64,000 nt of DNA from Streptomyces wuyuanensis. Lineage in GTDB: Bacteria > Actinomycetota > Actinomycetes > Streptomycetales > Streptomycetaceae. Below, one piece after another: positions 1-9,500 of the stretch (within the stretch, counting starts at the first letter, position 1; each line of letters starts with the position of its first letter). Below the pieces are notes generated by a model. That model worked only from the letters and a program-made list of their open reading frames with translations. It made no database searches and was not told the origin of the DNA. The stretch covers positions 124,001-188,000 of the forward strand of contig NZ_FNHI01000013.1 in the NCBI RefSeq assembly GCF_900103455.1, read 5' to 3'. Made by a program: the position numbers and the translations under genes.

Positions 1-3000
1 GTCCTCGGTGACTATGAGGTCTGTGACCTCGCGTTTGCCAGCCTCACCTGTCAGGGGGTTGGCTGCGAGGACTTCGTCGCCGACCTCAATTTTTTCGATG
101 TCCTTTGTGGTGCCGTTGGCCATGAGGACGTCGGTGCCGGCGAGGAAGCACTTGGTGCAGTTGCCCTGTTTGCCCCAGCGCCAACCAACTGGGCCGCCCG
201 CGGGCCCTTCACTCGCCACCGTACCGGCCATGAATGCCCCGGACGCCTGGACCATCGCTGACCAACCCAGGTGAGCCAGGTCGCCGCCGCAATCCTTCCC
301 GACTGCTGCTAGACAGCCGCCCCCCTTTGCACTGTTGGTGACATGGGAGAAGAGCGGGTATTCAGGATCACCGCATACCTCGGGCCCGTAATGGCACAGC
401 AGGTCGATCTTGTCGTAGAAGGCTTGGATGTAGACCCGCGCCTTATCCCAGCTCGCGGGGACATCGACGCCGGGCCAGAAGGAGATGTATCCGTCCTCGT
501 TGAAGTCGTAGCCGATCTCCTCCCCGAGGCCGCCAGAGCCATTCGAACCGGGTGCTGGTCCGTCGCTGCCCGGCGTGTCGCCATGATTGAGGCCGTTGCC
601 GTCGTCGTTCGGGCCCTCGGGCATCGGGTCGCCGTCGTCGGGGCATTCGTCTCCGCCTCGTCCGCAGGCAAGTGCGAGGCCGCTGGGGTCGGAGAAGATG
701 ACGGGGTTGTTGGCTGAGTAGGTGTAGGGGTGGATCTGCTGCGATTCGGTGAGGACCATGATCGGGTCGACGCTGATGAAGCGGCCGATCATTGGGTCGT
801 ATTCGCGGGCGCCGAGGTGCGTGAGGCCGGTGTCTTTGTCCTTGGTGCCGCCGACGAAGGTCTTGTCGCCGGTCCATGCGGTGGGCTGAGTGCCACGAGG
901 GGCGCCGAAGATGGTGGTCTTGCGACGGGTGATGGCCTGGGTGGCGTCTGCTGTGATCTGGGTGGTTGTGGTGTTGTGGTGGTCGGTGAGGGTGAAGGTG
1001 AGCTTGCCGCCGGTGCGCATGGCGATGGAGCCGTAGTAGCGCGTTCCGGTGACCAGACCGACCTTGTCCATGTGGAGTTCGTTGCCACCCGGCAGATACA
1101 GGGTTGTGCCCGTGGAATCCTTACGGATTAGCCGCTGGCCTTCTACGTCGTACAGGTAGCTGGAGACATTGGTGCCCTGTGTGACGGACTTGAGGTGTCC
1201 TTCGTCGTCCCAGTCCAAGGTCTGCGCGGCATTGGTGCCGATCTTGCGCATGGTGGTGTTGCCGGCGCCGTCGTATGTGTAGGTCTCGTCGTGGGGGTCG
1301 GTGCCGGTCTGAGTGACCTTGGGCAGGTTGTGCTTGCCCGCCTCGGGGTCCGCGTAGGTGCGGATGGTGTCGGCGGTGGGGCCGGATGCGGTCTTGTGTT
1401 GCGTTTCGGCCTTGCGGTTGCCGATGGCATCGTAGGTGTACGTGGTCCAGTAGGCATCCTGACCTCCCACTACCGCGGCAGAGGGAGTTTCAGCGCACTC
1501 CTCGCCGGTGTTCGTCCAGGCTTCGGTGATGCGGCGTAGAGCGTCGAGGGTGAAGCACTGGGTGTCGGTGGTGCGGGTGGCGTCCTGACCGTAGGCGGTA
1601 GCGATCTGGGTGATGTTGCCTGCCGGGTCGTAGGTGTAGCGGGTGTCCTCGACGCGCTGCGGGGCGACCTCGCGATCCGTATAGGTGCGGGTCAGGTTGC
1701 TGGTGTGGTCGTCGAATTCATTCGTGACGAACAGGTGCCGGCCGAACTCACCGTACTCCGCACGGACGTTGCGACCGTAGTGGTCATAGGTGCTGCTGGA
1801 GATAATGGGATCGCTGCCAGCGTAGACCGAATCGAGTAGTCCTGCTGTGTTGTATGCGCTGGTGACCGACTCGGCGGGAAGGCCGCCCATTTCGGGGTGT
1901 TCGGTCTCCGTCAGCTGACCGGTGTTGTCGGTGAAGAAGTTGAACCACTCGTACGTGCCTGCCAGTGGGCCCTCACTGGCCGGGACGATGAACTTGGTGG
2001 CAGCGGGTTGGTAGAGGTCGCCGTATTCGGTTATCTCATTGATGTATGCGTTGCCGTCGATGTAGCGCGTGGCTGCGGTGAGCTGTCCCTTGGCGACGGT
2101 GTCATAGGTCCAGGCCGAAAGCGTGGTGGTGCCCTTCTTCAGGGCGGTAGGGCGGCCGAGGGGGTCGTAGTCGGTGTGCAGAGTGATGCCACGGGCAACG
2201 CTCTGCGCGTCCGTGACTCTGTCGCCGTGGTCGTACGTCGTGACCGTGGCGCCCTTGTCAGGGTCATCTGTTCGGGTCTGACGGCCACGGACATCGTACG
2301 TGTAGGTCCACTTCGCGCCCGACGGGTCTGTGACGGTTTCCAGGCGTCCGTGCTTGTTGTAGGTGTAGCTGATGGATTGCGTGGGTGGCTCAGCGCCCGT
2401 GTGCTGCCGGACCTGTGTTGTACGGCCCAGCGCATCCACGACGGTGGTCGTCGTGGTCCCACCCTCGGGCGGTGTGATGGTGGTGACGTCACCTGCGTAG
2501 CTTGAGGTGGTGCGCTTGGTCTCGTCGCCGAACCGCTTGGTGATCACCGCTGTAGGCCGCCCGACGCCGTCGAAGATCGTCTCGGTCGAGGCCGGATACT
2601 GAGTCTCCTGACCCGTGACGAGCACTGCTTCCGGGGCGCCGGTGGCGAAGTACGTCCCGGAGTCGAGCCATGCCTCGCCACGGGTGTTGTAGAAGACCTC
2701 CGTCAGCAGCCGGCCAGCGTTGTCCGGGGCTTTCGCCTGGGTCTGGCGGGGGCGTAGGAGTCCGTCGTAGAAGGCATAGCTGGTCTGGTACTCGGAGTTG
2801 TGATCGAGCACCCTGGTGGTGACGACGACCGGGCCGTCTTTACGTACCAAGTAGTCGAAGCTGTAGTTCGGTGCGCTGGGGTAAGTGACGGCCGAGCGGG
2901 TGGGGGTCCAGACCTTGGTGACACGGCCCAGTGCATCGTAGGCGGTCGAGGTGACCTTGCTGTTGGCGTCGGTGACCTTGACCGGCTGTCCTCGCAAGGG

Positions 3001-6000
3001 GTCCACGACTGTCGTGGTTTTGTGGCCCAGTGGGTTGATCACGACTGCCGTGGTGGCTACCTCGCCCGAGGCGGGGGTGAAGGCGGTCGAGGTGACCTTG
3101 CCGTATGCGTCAGCCGTGGCCAGGGAGCGGCCGTACTGGTCAAAGCAGTACTGGTCCTGGGTCAGACCACAGGTGCGGGGGACGGAAGTGGTGACGTCAT
3201 AGCCGTTGCCGCTGCCATTGATGCGGTCGGTCTTGGTGACAAGGGCCTTGGTCGGCGCTGCCCCGAGTGCTCCGCCGTCGTAGTAGGCGCGGATGTCATC
3301 GATGATGTCGCCCGGACGACTGACCGTGGTACCACATGCGGCCGCAACTGTCTCGGTGCGCGAAACAGTATTGAGGATCCAGACGGCAGCATTCGTGTTG
3401 CGGGCGTACTGAGTGGTGGTGCACTTCTCGTCGCCGGACTTGGTGATGTCGCCATGCTCGGAGACCTCGCTGACCATGCCGTAGCTGTCGAAGCCACGGG
3501 TGACTTTGGTCGTGCGGGTGCCGCCGCCGGTGACGGTGGTTCGGGTCTCCTCCGCCGCGGTACCGGTGTAGTAGGCCTCCAGGTCCGGCAGCTCGGCGGC
3601 GGTGCGGCTGCGGGCTGCGGTTTTGGCCGAACGCCATGGGGTGTATGAGGTGGCGCTGACGAGTGCGCCGCCGTTCCCGTTGTAGGTCGCGCTCTCGCGG
3701 AGCCAGCCGGCGAACTGCTCCCGGTCAGTGACCGCGACGTTGGCGGAGTTCTCCACAGCCGCGCCGTCGATGCCGCGGAAGTAGCGAGCTTCGGAGAACG
3801 TCTTGGGTTCTGTGCCGGCTCCCTTGCGGGTCTGTACCTGGTAGTAGCCGCGGGCGACGGAGTACGTGCGGTCTTCGGGCTTGGTGAACTCGTCCGTGCT
3901 CTTGCTCCACTCGGCGCCGCCGACGTAGGCGTACTCGATCACCGTGTCCGGCGTCGCCGCAAGGTTGTCCCCTTCAATGACCCGTTGCACGACGTAGGAG
4001 TTGAACCAGTCCTGCTTGGCTGTCTCACCTTCGTAGGCCCATTTCACCGGATAGCAGCGTGTGCTGTTCGAGGCGTCGGTGGGCGGCAAGCTAGGGGCTG
4101 TGCATTCAGGATCGAGATAGTCGATTCCGATGCTGCCGCCGGTCTCCGTGGTGATCTGGGACATACGCAGGCGGACGAAGGGAGCCAGGCCGTCGCCGAG
4201 TGAATCGACTCGGTTGGGCTTCTGCACACCGGTAAAGGTCACTGCAGGCAGCCCGGCCGTACCGCCGGCCTTGCCGGTGCGGGTGATGGACTCCAGCCAC
4301 ATCGGTGTGGAGACCCCGTCGCCAGAGGGCGGGAAGCCCTGCTTGAGGACCCATGCATCGACGTCCTTGTGGACCCCGCCGGTGAGCACCTTGGTAGTGA
4401 TGCCAGTCAGGCGCTTACGTGACCAGAAGGTGGGCGAGTACTGGTCCTTGCACTCGGTGGACCCGTCCTTGCAGTACTGGTCGAACGGTACGTCCGGCCA
4501 GTTCTTGGCGTTGGTCGCGTCGAAGGTGCCGCATGTGGTGAGGCATCGCTCGCTCACCCCGAACCAGACCTGGGCCATGGCCTTGGCCGAGTAGACGCTG
4601 TTCGAGCGCAGGCCGTAGTCGATGTGGTCCAGGTAGCCGCCGCGGATGTACGGGGTGAGGGTGGAGGCACCTGTCGTCTCGGAGACGTTGCGGCCGTAGT
4701 TGTTGGCCTCGGTCTTCCAGTAGTACGCCTCAGCGTTACCGCGCGGATCGACGACGTAGTCCAGCTGCCAACGCCACGCCTGCTGGCACCAGGCCGCAGC
4801 GAACGAGGAGTTGTAGCAGGGCTCGCCCGACTGATTGCCGAACACCGGGACCGTCCACGTGGAGTTGGTCACCGGATCATCGGCGGCCGTGCCATTGTCG
4901 CTCCAACCGGGCAGCTTGTTCAGCCCGAAGAAGTACTGGGTGCCGTCGGTCGTCGTGATCTTCCAGTGTTCGCCGACACCGTCAACGCCTGCAGTGCCCT
5001 TGTCCGGGTTAGAGGCCCCGGTGAGCTTCTCGACCTTCTCACCGGAGTCGGAGGCCGGGTGCCACCCCTTGGTGCTGTCGTAGACGAGCTCGGTGTTCTT
5101 CCCGCCGAGTGACAGGATGGCGTTGTTGTTGTACCAGCACAGGTCACCGACCTTCGTGGTGTTGGTTCCACCGGTCTTGTCGTCGTTGCACGGCTTGTAG
5201 CGGCGCTCGATGTAGCCGGGCTCCCAGTCCCACCCATCGCCGACCCAGCTGGGCTGGTTGTTGGATGCGGCAGTGCGGCCGTCAACGGACTGTGAGTTGT
5301 AGCCCAGCGAGATCTTCGGCTGCAGACCACCGGGTACCGACGGGACGCCGATCGGGTACGACCAGCTGAATGCGCCGGTTGAGCCACCATGGCTCCACGA
5401 GCCGGATGGCTGCAGCGAGGTCGCCTTGTAGTTGCCCGTCGGACCGGAGTCGTCCGCCGTGGCCGCCAGAACTGCTGCCCCCATAGGCGCTGGCGCCGTC
5501 CGGGCAGCCTTGCTCCCAGAGCCAGGCAGAGTAACGGCCGCCGAAAGCGTGCCCGTCTTCGTATCGTTCCTCGTTGCCAGCGGCTTTCCAATCCGGCATA
5601 CAGGTTTAGCCGGCGTGGTCAGTACACAGGCAGGCATCTGGACCAGACGCAGACGAGCGGCCCAGTCACCGCCGTAGGCTCCGCGGAAGGACTTGTAGTC
5701 CACCTGGACCTGAGCCTCGCCTCTGGCGGAGGCCGCATCGGTTGGGCTGAGGGAAAGCAGGATGCCGTCTACACCGGCCTTACGAGCCACGTCCCTGCTG
5801 GCGACGGTGACCTTGACCTTGCCCGGACTGTGGGCGGCGACGCGTGTCTTGGAGGCGGTGGCACGGAGAGCGACCGGTAGTGCACCGGCGCGCTTCGGAG
5901 CCGAGGCGGCGCCGCTCGCTCTCACGTCGACGGTGGCGGTGCCAGGGGCAGGCCAGGTGACCTTTGGGGCTTTCCACTTGGCTCGATCGCCGCGCCACTT

Positions 6001-6177
6001 CGTACCGCCGGGGGCCATCTGCTTCACAGCTACGGTTGGCGGCTGCTTGAGCCTGGGAAGCTTCACCCCTTGGCCATCCGCTGCTGTTGCCGTTCCTGCT
6101 GCACCAGCAGGCAGCAGCCCGGCAACCACCGCGAGAGCCAAAGCCCCCACCCATCCACGCGTGCCGAAACGGCTCAC
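1..6177 (-). CDS. Secreted RHS/YD-repeat polymorphic toxin with C-terminal HINT domain (3' end outside window)
   Basis: A single uninterrupted minus-strand frame runs from GTG at 6177 to the left edge (2059 codons, no stop), so the gene is partial at its C-terminus. A GAGGGG ribosome site lies about 9 nt before the GTG, and the first ~33 residues (VSRFGTRGW then a hydrophobic stretch ending AAGTATAAD) form a Sec-type signal peptide. An N-terminal region of the SpvB/RHS type (about residues 200-700, including WVGDGWDWEPGYIERR) is followed by many YD repeats (for example YDVRGR, YDALGR, YDAIGNR) up to the RHS core motif near residues 1785-1810 (LGAREYDPMIGRFISVDP). After an acidic linker, residues from about 2010 read CFLAGTDVLMANG...IEVGDEVLA, the start of an intein-like pretoxin HINT domain. 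By family knowledge the RHS shell encloses a C-terminal toxin that HINT autocleavage releases; toxin and immunity gene are not in view. Target cells (competitors or self) are inference. Confidence 0.9.
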   Translation of the reverse strand, partial: MSRFGTRGWVGALALAVVAGLLPAGAAGTATAADGQGVKLPRLKQPPTVAVKQMAPGGTKWRGDRAKWKAPKVTWPAPGTATVDVRASGAASAPKRAGALPVALRATASKTRVAAHSPGKVKVTVASRDVARKAGVDGILLSLSPTDAASARGEAQVQVDYKSFRGAYGGDWAARLRLVQMPACVLTTPAKPVCRIGKPLATRNDTKTGTLSAAVTLPGSGSKAARTAPAPMGAAVLAATADDSGPTGNYKATSLQPSGSWSHGGSTGAFSWSYPIGVPSVPGGLQPKISLGYNSQSVDGRTAASNNQPSWVGDGWDWEPGYIERRYKPCNDDKTGGTNTTKVGDLCWYNNNAILSLGGKNTELVYDSTKGWHPASDSGEKVEKLTGASNPDKGTAGVDGVGEHWKITTTDGTQYFFGLNKLPGWSDNGTAADDPVTNSTWTVPVFGNQSGEPCYNSSFAAAWCQQAWRWQLDYVVDPRGNAEAYYWKTEANNYGRNVSETTGASTLTPYIRGGYLDHIDYGLRSNSVYSAKAMAQVWFGVSERCLTTCGTFDATNAKNWPDVPFDQYCKDGSTECKDQYSPTFWSRKRLTGITTKVLTGGVHKDVDAWVLKQGFPPSGDGVSTPMWLESITRTGKAGGTAGLPAVTFTGVQKPNRVDSLGDGLAPFVRLRMSQITTETGGSIGIDYLDPECTAPSLPPTDASNSTRCYPVKWAYEGETAKQDWFNSYVVQRVIEGDNLAATPDTVIEYAYVGGAEWSKSTDEFTKPEDRTYSVARGYYQVQTRKGAGTEPKTFSEARYFRGIDGAAVENSANVAVTDREQFAGWLRESATYNGNGGALVSATSYTPWRSAKTAARSRTAAELPDLEAYYTGTAAEETRTTVTGGGTRTTKVTRGFDSYGMVSEVSEHGDITKSGDEKCTTTQYARNTNAAVWILNTVSRTETVAAACGTTVSRPGDIIDDIRAYYDGGALGAAPTKALVTKTDRINGSGNGYDVTTSVPRTCGLTQDQYCFDQYGRSLATADAYGKVTSTAFTPASGEVATTAVVINPLGHKTTTVVDPLRGQPVKVTDANSKVTSTAYDALGRVTKVWTPTRSAVTYPSAPNYSFDYLVRKDGPVVVTTRVLDHNSEYQTSYAFYDGLLRPRQTQAKAPDNAGRLLTEVFYNTRGEAWLDSGTYFATGAPEAVLVTGQETQYPASTETIFDGVGRPTAVITKRFGDETKRTTSSYAGDVTTITPPEGGTTTTTVVDALGRTTQVRQHTGAEPPTQSISYTYNKHGRLETVTDPSGAKWTYTYDVRGRQTRTDDPDKGATVTTYDHGDRVTDAQSVARGITLHTDYDPLGRPTALKKGTTTLSAWTYDTVAKGQLTAATRYIDGNAYINEITEYGDLYQPAATKFIVPASEGPLAGTYEWFNFFTDNTGQLTETEHPEMGGLPAESVTSAYNTAGLLDSVYAGSDPIISSSTYDHYGRNVRAEYGEFGRHLFVTNEFDDHTSNLTRTYTDREVAPQRVEDTRYTYDPAGNITQIATAYGQDATRTTDTQCFTLDALRRITEAWTNTGEECAETPSAAVVGGQDAYWTTYTYDAIGNRKAETQHKTASGPTADTIRTYADPEAGKHNLPKVTQTGTDPHDETYTYDGAGNTTMRKIGTNAAQTLDWDDEGHLKSVTQGTNVSSYLYDVEGQRLIRKDSTGTTLYLPGGNELHMDKVGLVTGTRYYGSIAMRTGGKLTFTLTDHHNTTTTQITADATQAITRRKTTIFGAPRGTQPTAWTGDKTFVGGTKDKDTGLTHLGAREYDPMIGRFISVDPIMVLTESQQIHPYTYSANNPVIFSDPSGLALACGRGGDECPDDGDPMPEGPNDDGNGLNHGDTPGSDGPAPGSNGSGGLGEEIGYDFNEDGYISFWPGVDVPASWDKARVYIQAFYDKIDLLCHYGPEVCGDPEYPLFSHVTNSAKGGGCLAAVGKDCGGDLAHLGWSAMVQASGAFMAGTVASEGPAGGPVGWRWGKQGNCTKCFLAGTDVLMANGTTKDIEKIEVGDEVLAANPLTGEAGKREVTDLIVTED

Positions 6178-6519
6178 GCCCCCACCCCTCGCGCAGCTCA
6201 GAAAGTTTGCCGCACGATAACAACACGCAGCCGATCTTGGGAATGATGCGATACCCGAATGCCCAATGAATGCAACGGAGACACGCTCGCCCGTTTGGCC
6301 CCTATGAAGCACTTGTGAGGCTTCCGTGATCAAACGGATGACCAGGTCAGACGCCACTCGCGTCGCGCGCAGCGCCCTGCTGGCCTGTCCGCAATTACCC
6401 CGTATTCACACTTCCATCACGGTCGGTTCGCCTGCTTCTTCAGCACCCTCGGAAGGTTTGAGCAGGGAATCCCTATAGAGTCTGCGCCAATCCGGGCAGT
6501 GAAAAGGGGGAGTTCGATC
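6178..6519. promoter_or_regulatory. Divergent intergenic region between the RHS and VCBS/lectin genes
   Basis: This 342-bp stretch separates two divergent genes for large secreted proteins and holds no gene. It is clearly less G+C-rich than the flanking coding DNA. A TATAGA hexamer at 6474-6479 is a possible -10 element for the rightward gene, with no good -35 at the right distance. AGGGGGAG at 6505-6512 is the ribosome site that favours the GTG at 6520. No operator palindrome was recognised. Confidence 0.45.
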
Positions 6520-9500
6520 GTGTCCATAACTCAGAGGGGCGGAACCTCTCCAGGTAGATGGAGAAGCCGCCTGCTGTGCAGCGCCGTGGCCACCTCCGTC
6601 CTCGCGCCGGTAGTGGCCGCCCAGCCCTCGTACGCCGCACATCCCGCCCTCGGCGCCCTCGCCGCCGCTTCATCGGACCCCGTCGCCGACGGATCGATGA
6701 GCGAAGAGGACAAGGCACTCCAGGACGCTCAAGCCTCGGGCCAGCCGGTGGAGTTGGTCTCGGCCCGAACCGAGGCCAGTGATACGTGGGCTCTCCCCGA
6801 CGGATCGTTCTCGGTCAAGCGACACGGCACCGCCGTCCGGGTACGGCGGGACGGAGCCTGGATTCCCGCCGATCCGACCCTCACCTTCGCGACCGACGGC
6901 TCGGTCATCCCAAAGGCGACCTCGGTCTCGGTGAAGTTCTCCGGTGGCGGCAGCGGCCCCATGCTCTCCGGGGTCAAGGACGGGCGCACGCTCTCGCTGA
7001 CCTGGCCGAAGCCTCTGCCCAAGCCCACACTCAACGGCAACGTGGCGACCTATCCGGAGGTCCTTGCAGGGGTCGACCTGCAACTAAAGGCCGAGGTCGA
7101 GGGCTTCTCACAGCTGCTCGTCGTCAAGACCGCGGCAGCTGCGCAGAACCCCGAGCTCGTCGAGCTGCAGTTCGCCATGAACACCGTGGGCCTCAACGTG
7201 TCCAAGGACACCGACACTGGCACCCTCGTGGCCACCGACCCGGCCGGGCAGACCGTATTCACCAGCCCCGCGCCGCTCATGTGGGATTCCAGCACCATCG
7301 CCGCCCCTGACGCTCCTGCAGCACGCACCCTCGCAGCGGAAACCTCAGAGCCGGGGGACGTGTTCGAACCCGGCGCGGGCGCCGAGGATGCGCAGATGGC
7401 CACGTCGATCGATGGGGATACACTGACGATCACCCCGGACCACGAGCTGCTCACCGGGGCGGAAACCACCTATCCGGTGTACATCGACCCGAGCTGGGCC
7501 TGGGGCGAGTGGCAGCACTGGACCCGCGTTTACAAGGCCTACCCCAACACCTCCTATTGGGACACCAAAGAAGACGTGCGCGTCGGCTACGAAGCCGAGA
7601 CCGGCGGCTCGGACCGGGTCTCCCGGTCCTTCTTCCAGCTCGACACGAGCGACGTCACCGGCGCTCAGATCAAGAGCGCCACGTTCCGGGTCCGCAACAC
7701 CTGGTCCTGGTCATGCCAAGACCGCCCCGTGGAACTGTGGCAGGTCGGCGACATCTCCAAGAAGACGACCTGGAACAACCAGCCCGGCAAGATCCAGCCG
7801 CGGCTGGACGTAGTGGACGACTCCAAGGGCTGGAGCAGTGATTGCGCGGCGGGCAATCTGGAGTTTGACGCTACCCCAGCAGTGCGTACTGCGGCCGCTG
7901 CGGGCGACGCGAGCGTCACCTTGGGCCTTTACGCCCAGAACGAAGGAGACACCTTCGGCTGGAAGAGATTCGACCCGAAGACCGCCACGCTGGAGATCAA
8001 GTACAACCACCCCCCCAGGACACCGAGTGGACTGGGCACCAATCCTCGCACCAGCTGCACCGCGGGCGGCAGCATCGGCAACGTCGCCGTCAGTCTCTAC
8101 GCGAAGATCGACGATCCGGACGGCGGCAATCTGACCGCCCAGTTCCAGGCATTCAAGACCGGCACGACTACGCCTGTAGTAGACACGAGCGTGCCCGCCC
8201 TCAAGGGCCGGGTGGCCACGGTCGTGCTGCCCTCCGCCAGCACGCCGAGCGGAGACTACACGTGGAAGGTACGCGCCAAGGACCCCGACGGCCTCTACTC
8301 CGCCTGGAGCGCAGCGTGCAAGTTCACTCTGGACCGCAGCCGTCCCAGCAAGCCTCCAGTCATCAGCTCTGAGGGGAACAAGTTCCCCAACGGTGAGCAG
8401 GGATGGCCGAATCCGACTGGTCCGGCTCGTTCCGAGGGGAACTTCCTCTTCGCCGCCAACGGCGTCCAGGATGTGACCGCGTACTACTGGTGGACCGACA
8501 CAGATCCCGACGTACACGAGACACCCGCGAGTGTGGCTTCTGCTCCGGTCACACCGCCTTCCTACGGGCCGCACATGGTCTACGCATACAGCGTCGATGC
8601 GGCCGGGAACCGCTCGGACACCGCGACGTACCTGTACTACGCCACCCGAGCCCAGGAGAGGGACAAGCCCGGCGACCTCAACGGTGACGGTTTCAAAGAC
8701 ATTTGGAACACCGACACCAACGGCACCCTCCTCACCTACGCCGGCCGCGGTGGCAGGGATTTCTCCGCGGCCACGAACGGGGGCGGCACCTTTCCGGGCC
8801 AGCAGGTCACCTTCAGCGGGGACTGGGGCCAGGAAGGCTACAACGACCTCATCTCGCTCGAGTACAACGAGAACGACAGCAAGAACAAGCTGCGGGTCTA
8901 CCCCAACAACGGCAAAGGGATCATCAACCGTGACAGTTACCTTCAGCTGACGGTCAGCTGTCCGGTGCCCAGGCCCAGTGGACGCTGCAAGGGAGAAGAA
9001 GGCTGGACCGGCGACGACCACTGGCACAACGCCGAACAGATCACCACGGGCGGCGACATCAACGGCGACACGTTCGCCGATGTCCTGGTCAAGCAGGGCA
9101 AGAACCTCTGGGTCTACTACGGCAATCGAGGCACGCAGCTCGACAAGGTCCGCCCCCACCCGATCCTCGTCGGCGAAAGCGACTGGGACACGTTCACCGT
9201 GATCGTTCCCGGCGACCTCAACGGCGACCAACTGCCCGACCTGATCCTGAGGGACAACGCCTCCGGTGACCTCTACCGCTCCTACGGCAAGGCCGACCCC
9301 ACCGGGGTACTCGACGCCGCAACCTGGGGCAACGCCGCCAGCAGGGTGAAGATCGCCACCGGCACCATGCCTCAAAGCCTCTACCCCACCATTGGTTCCT
9401 CCGGCGACCTCGACGGCGACGGCAACGGCGACGGCGTCAACGACGGCGACGGCATCCCCGACCTGTGGGCCCGCAAGAAGGACAACACCCTCATAGGCTG

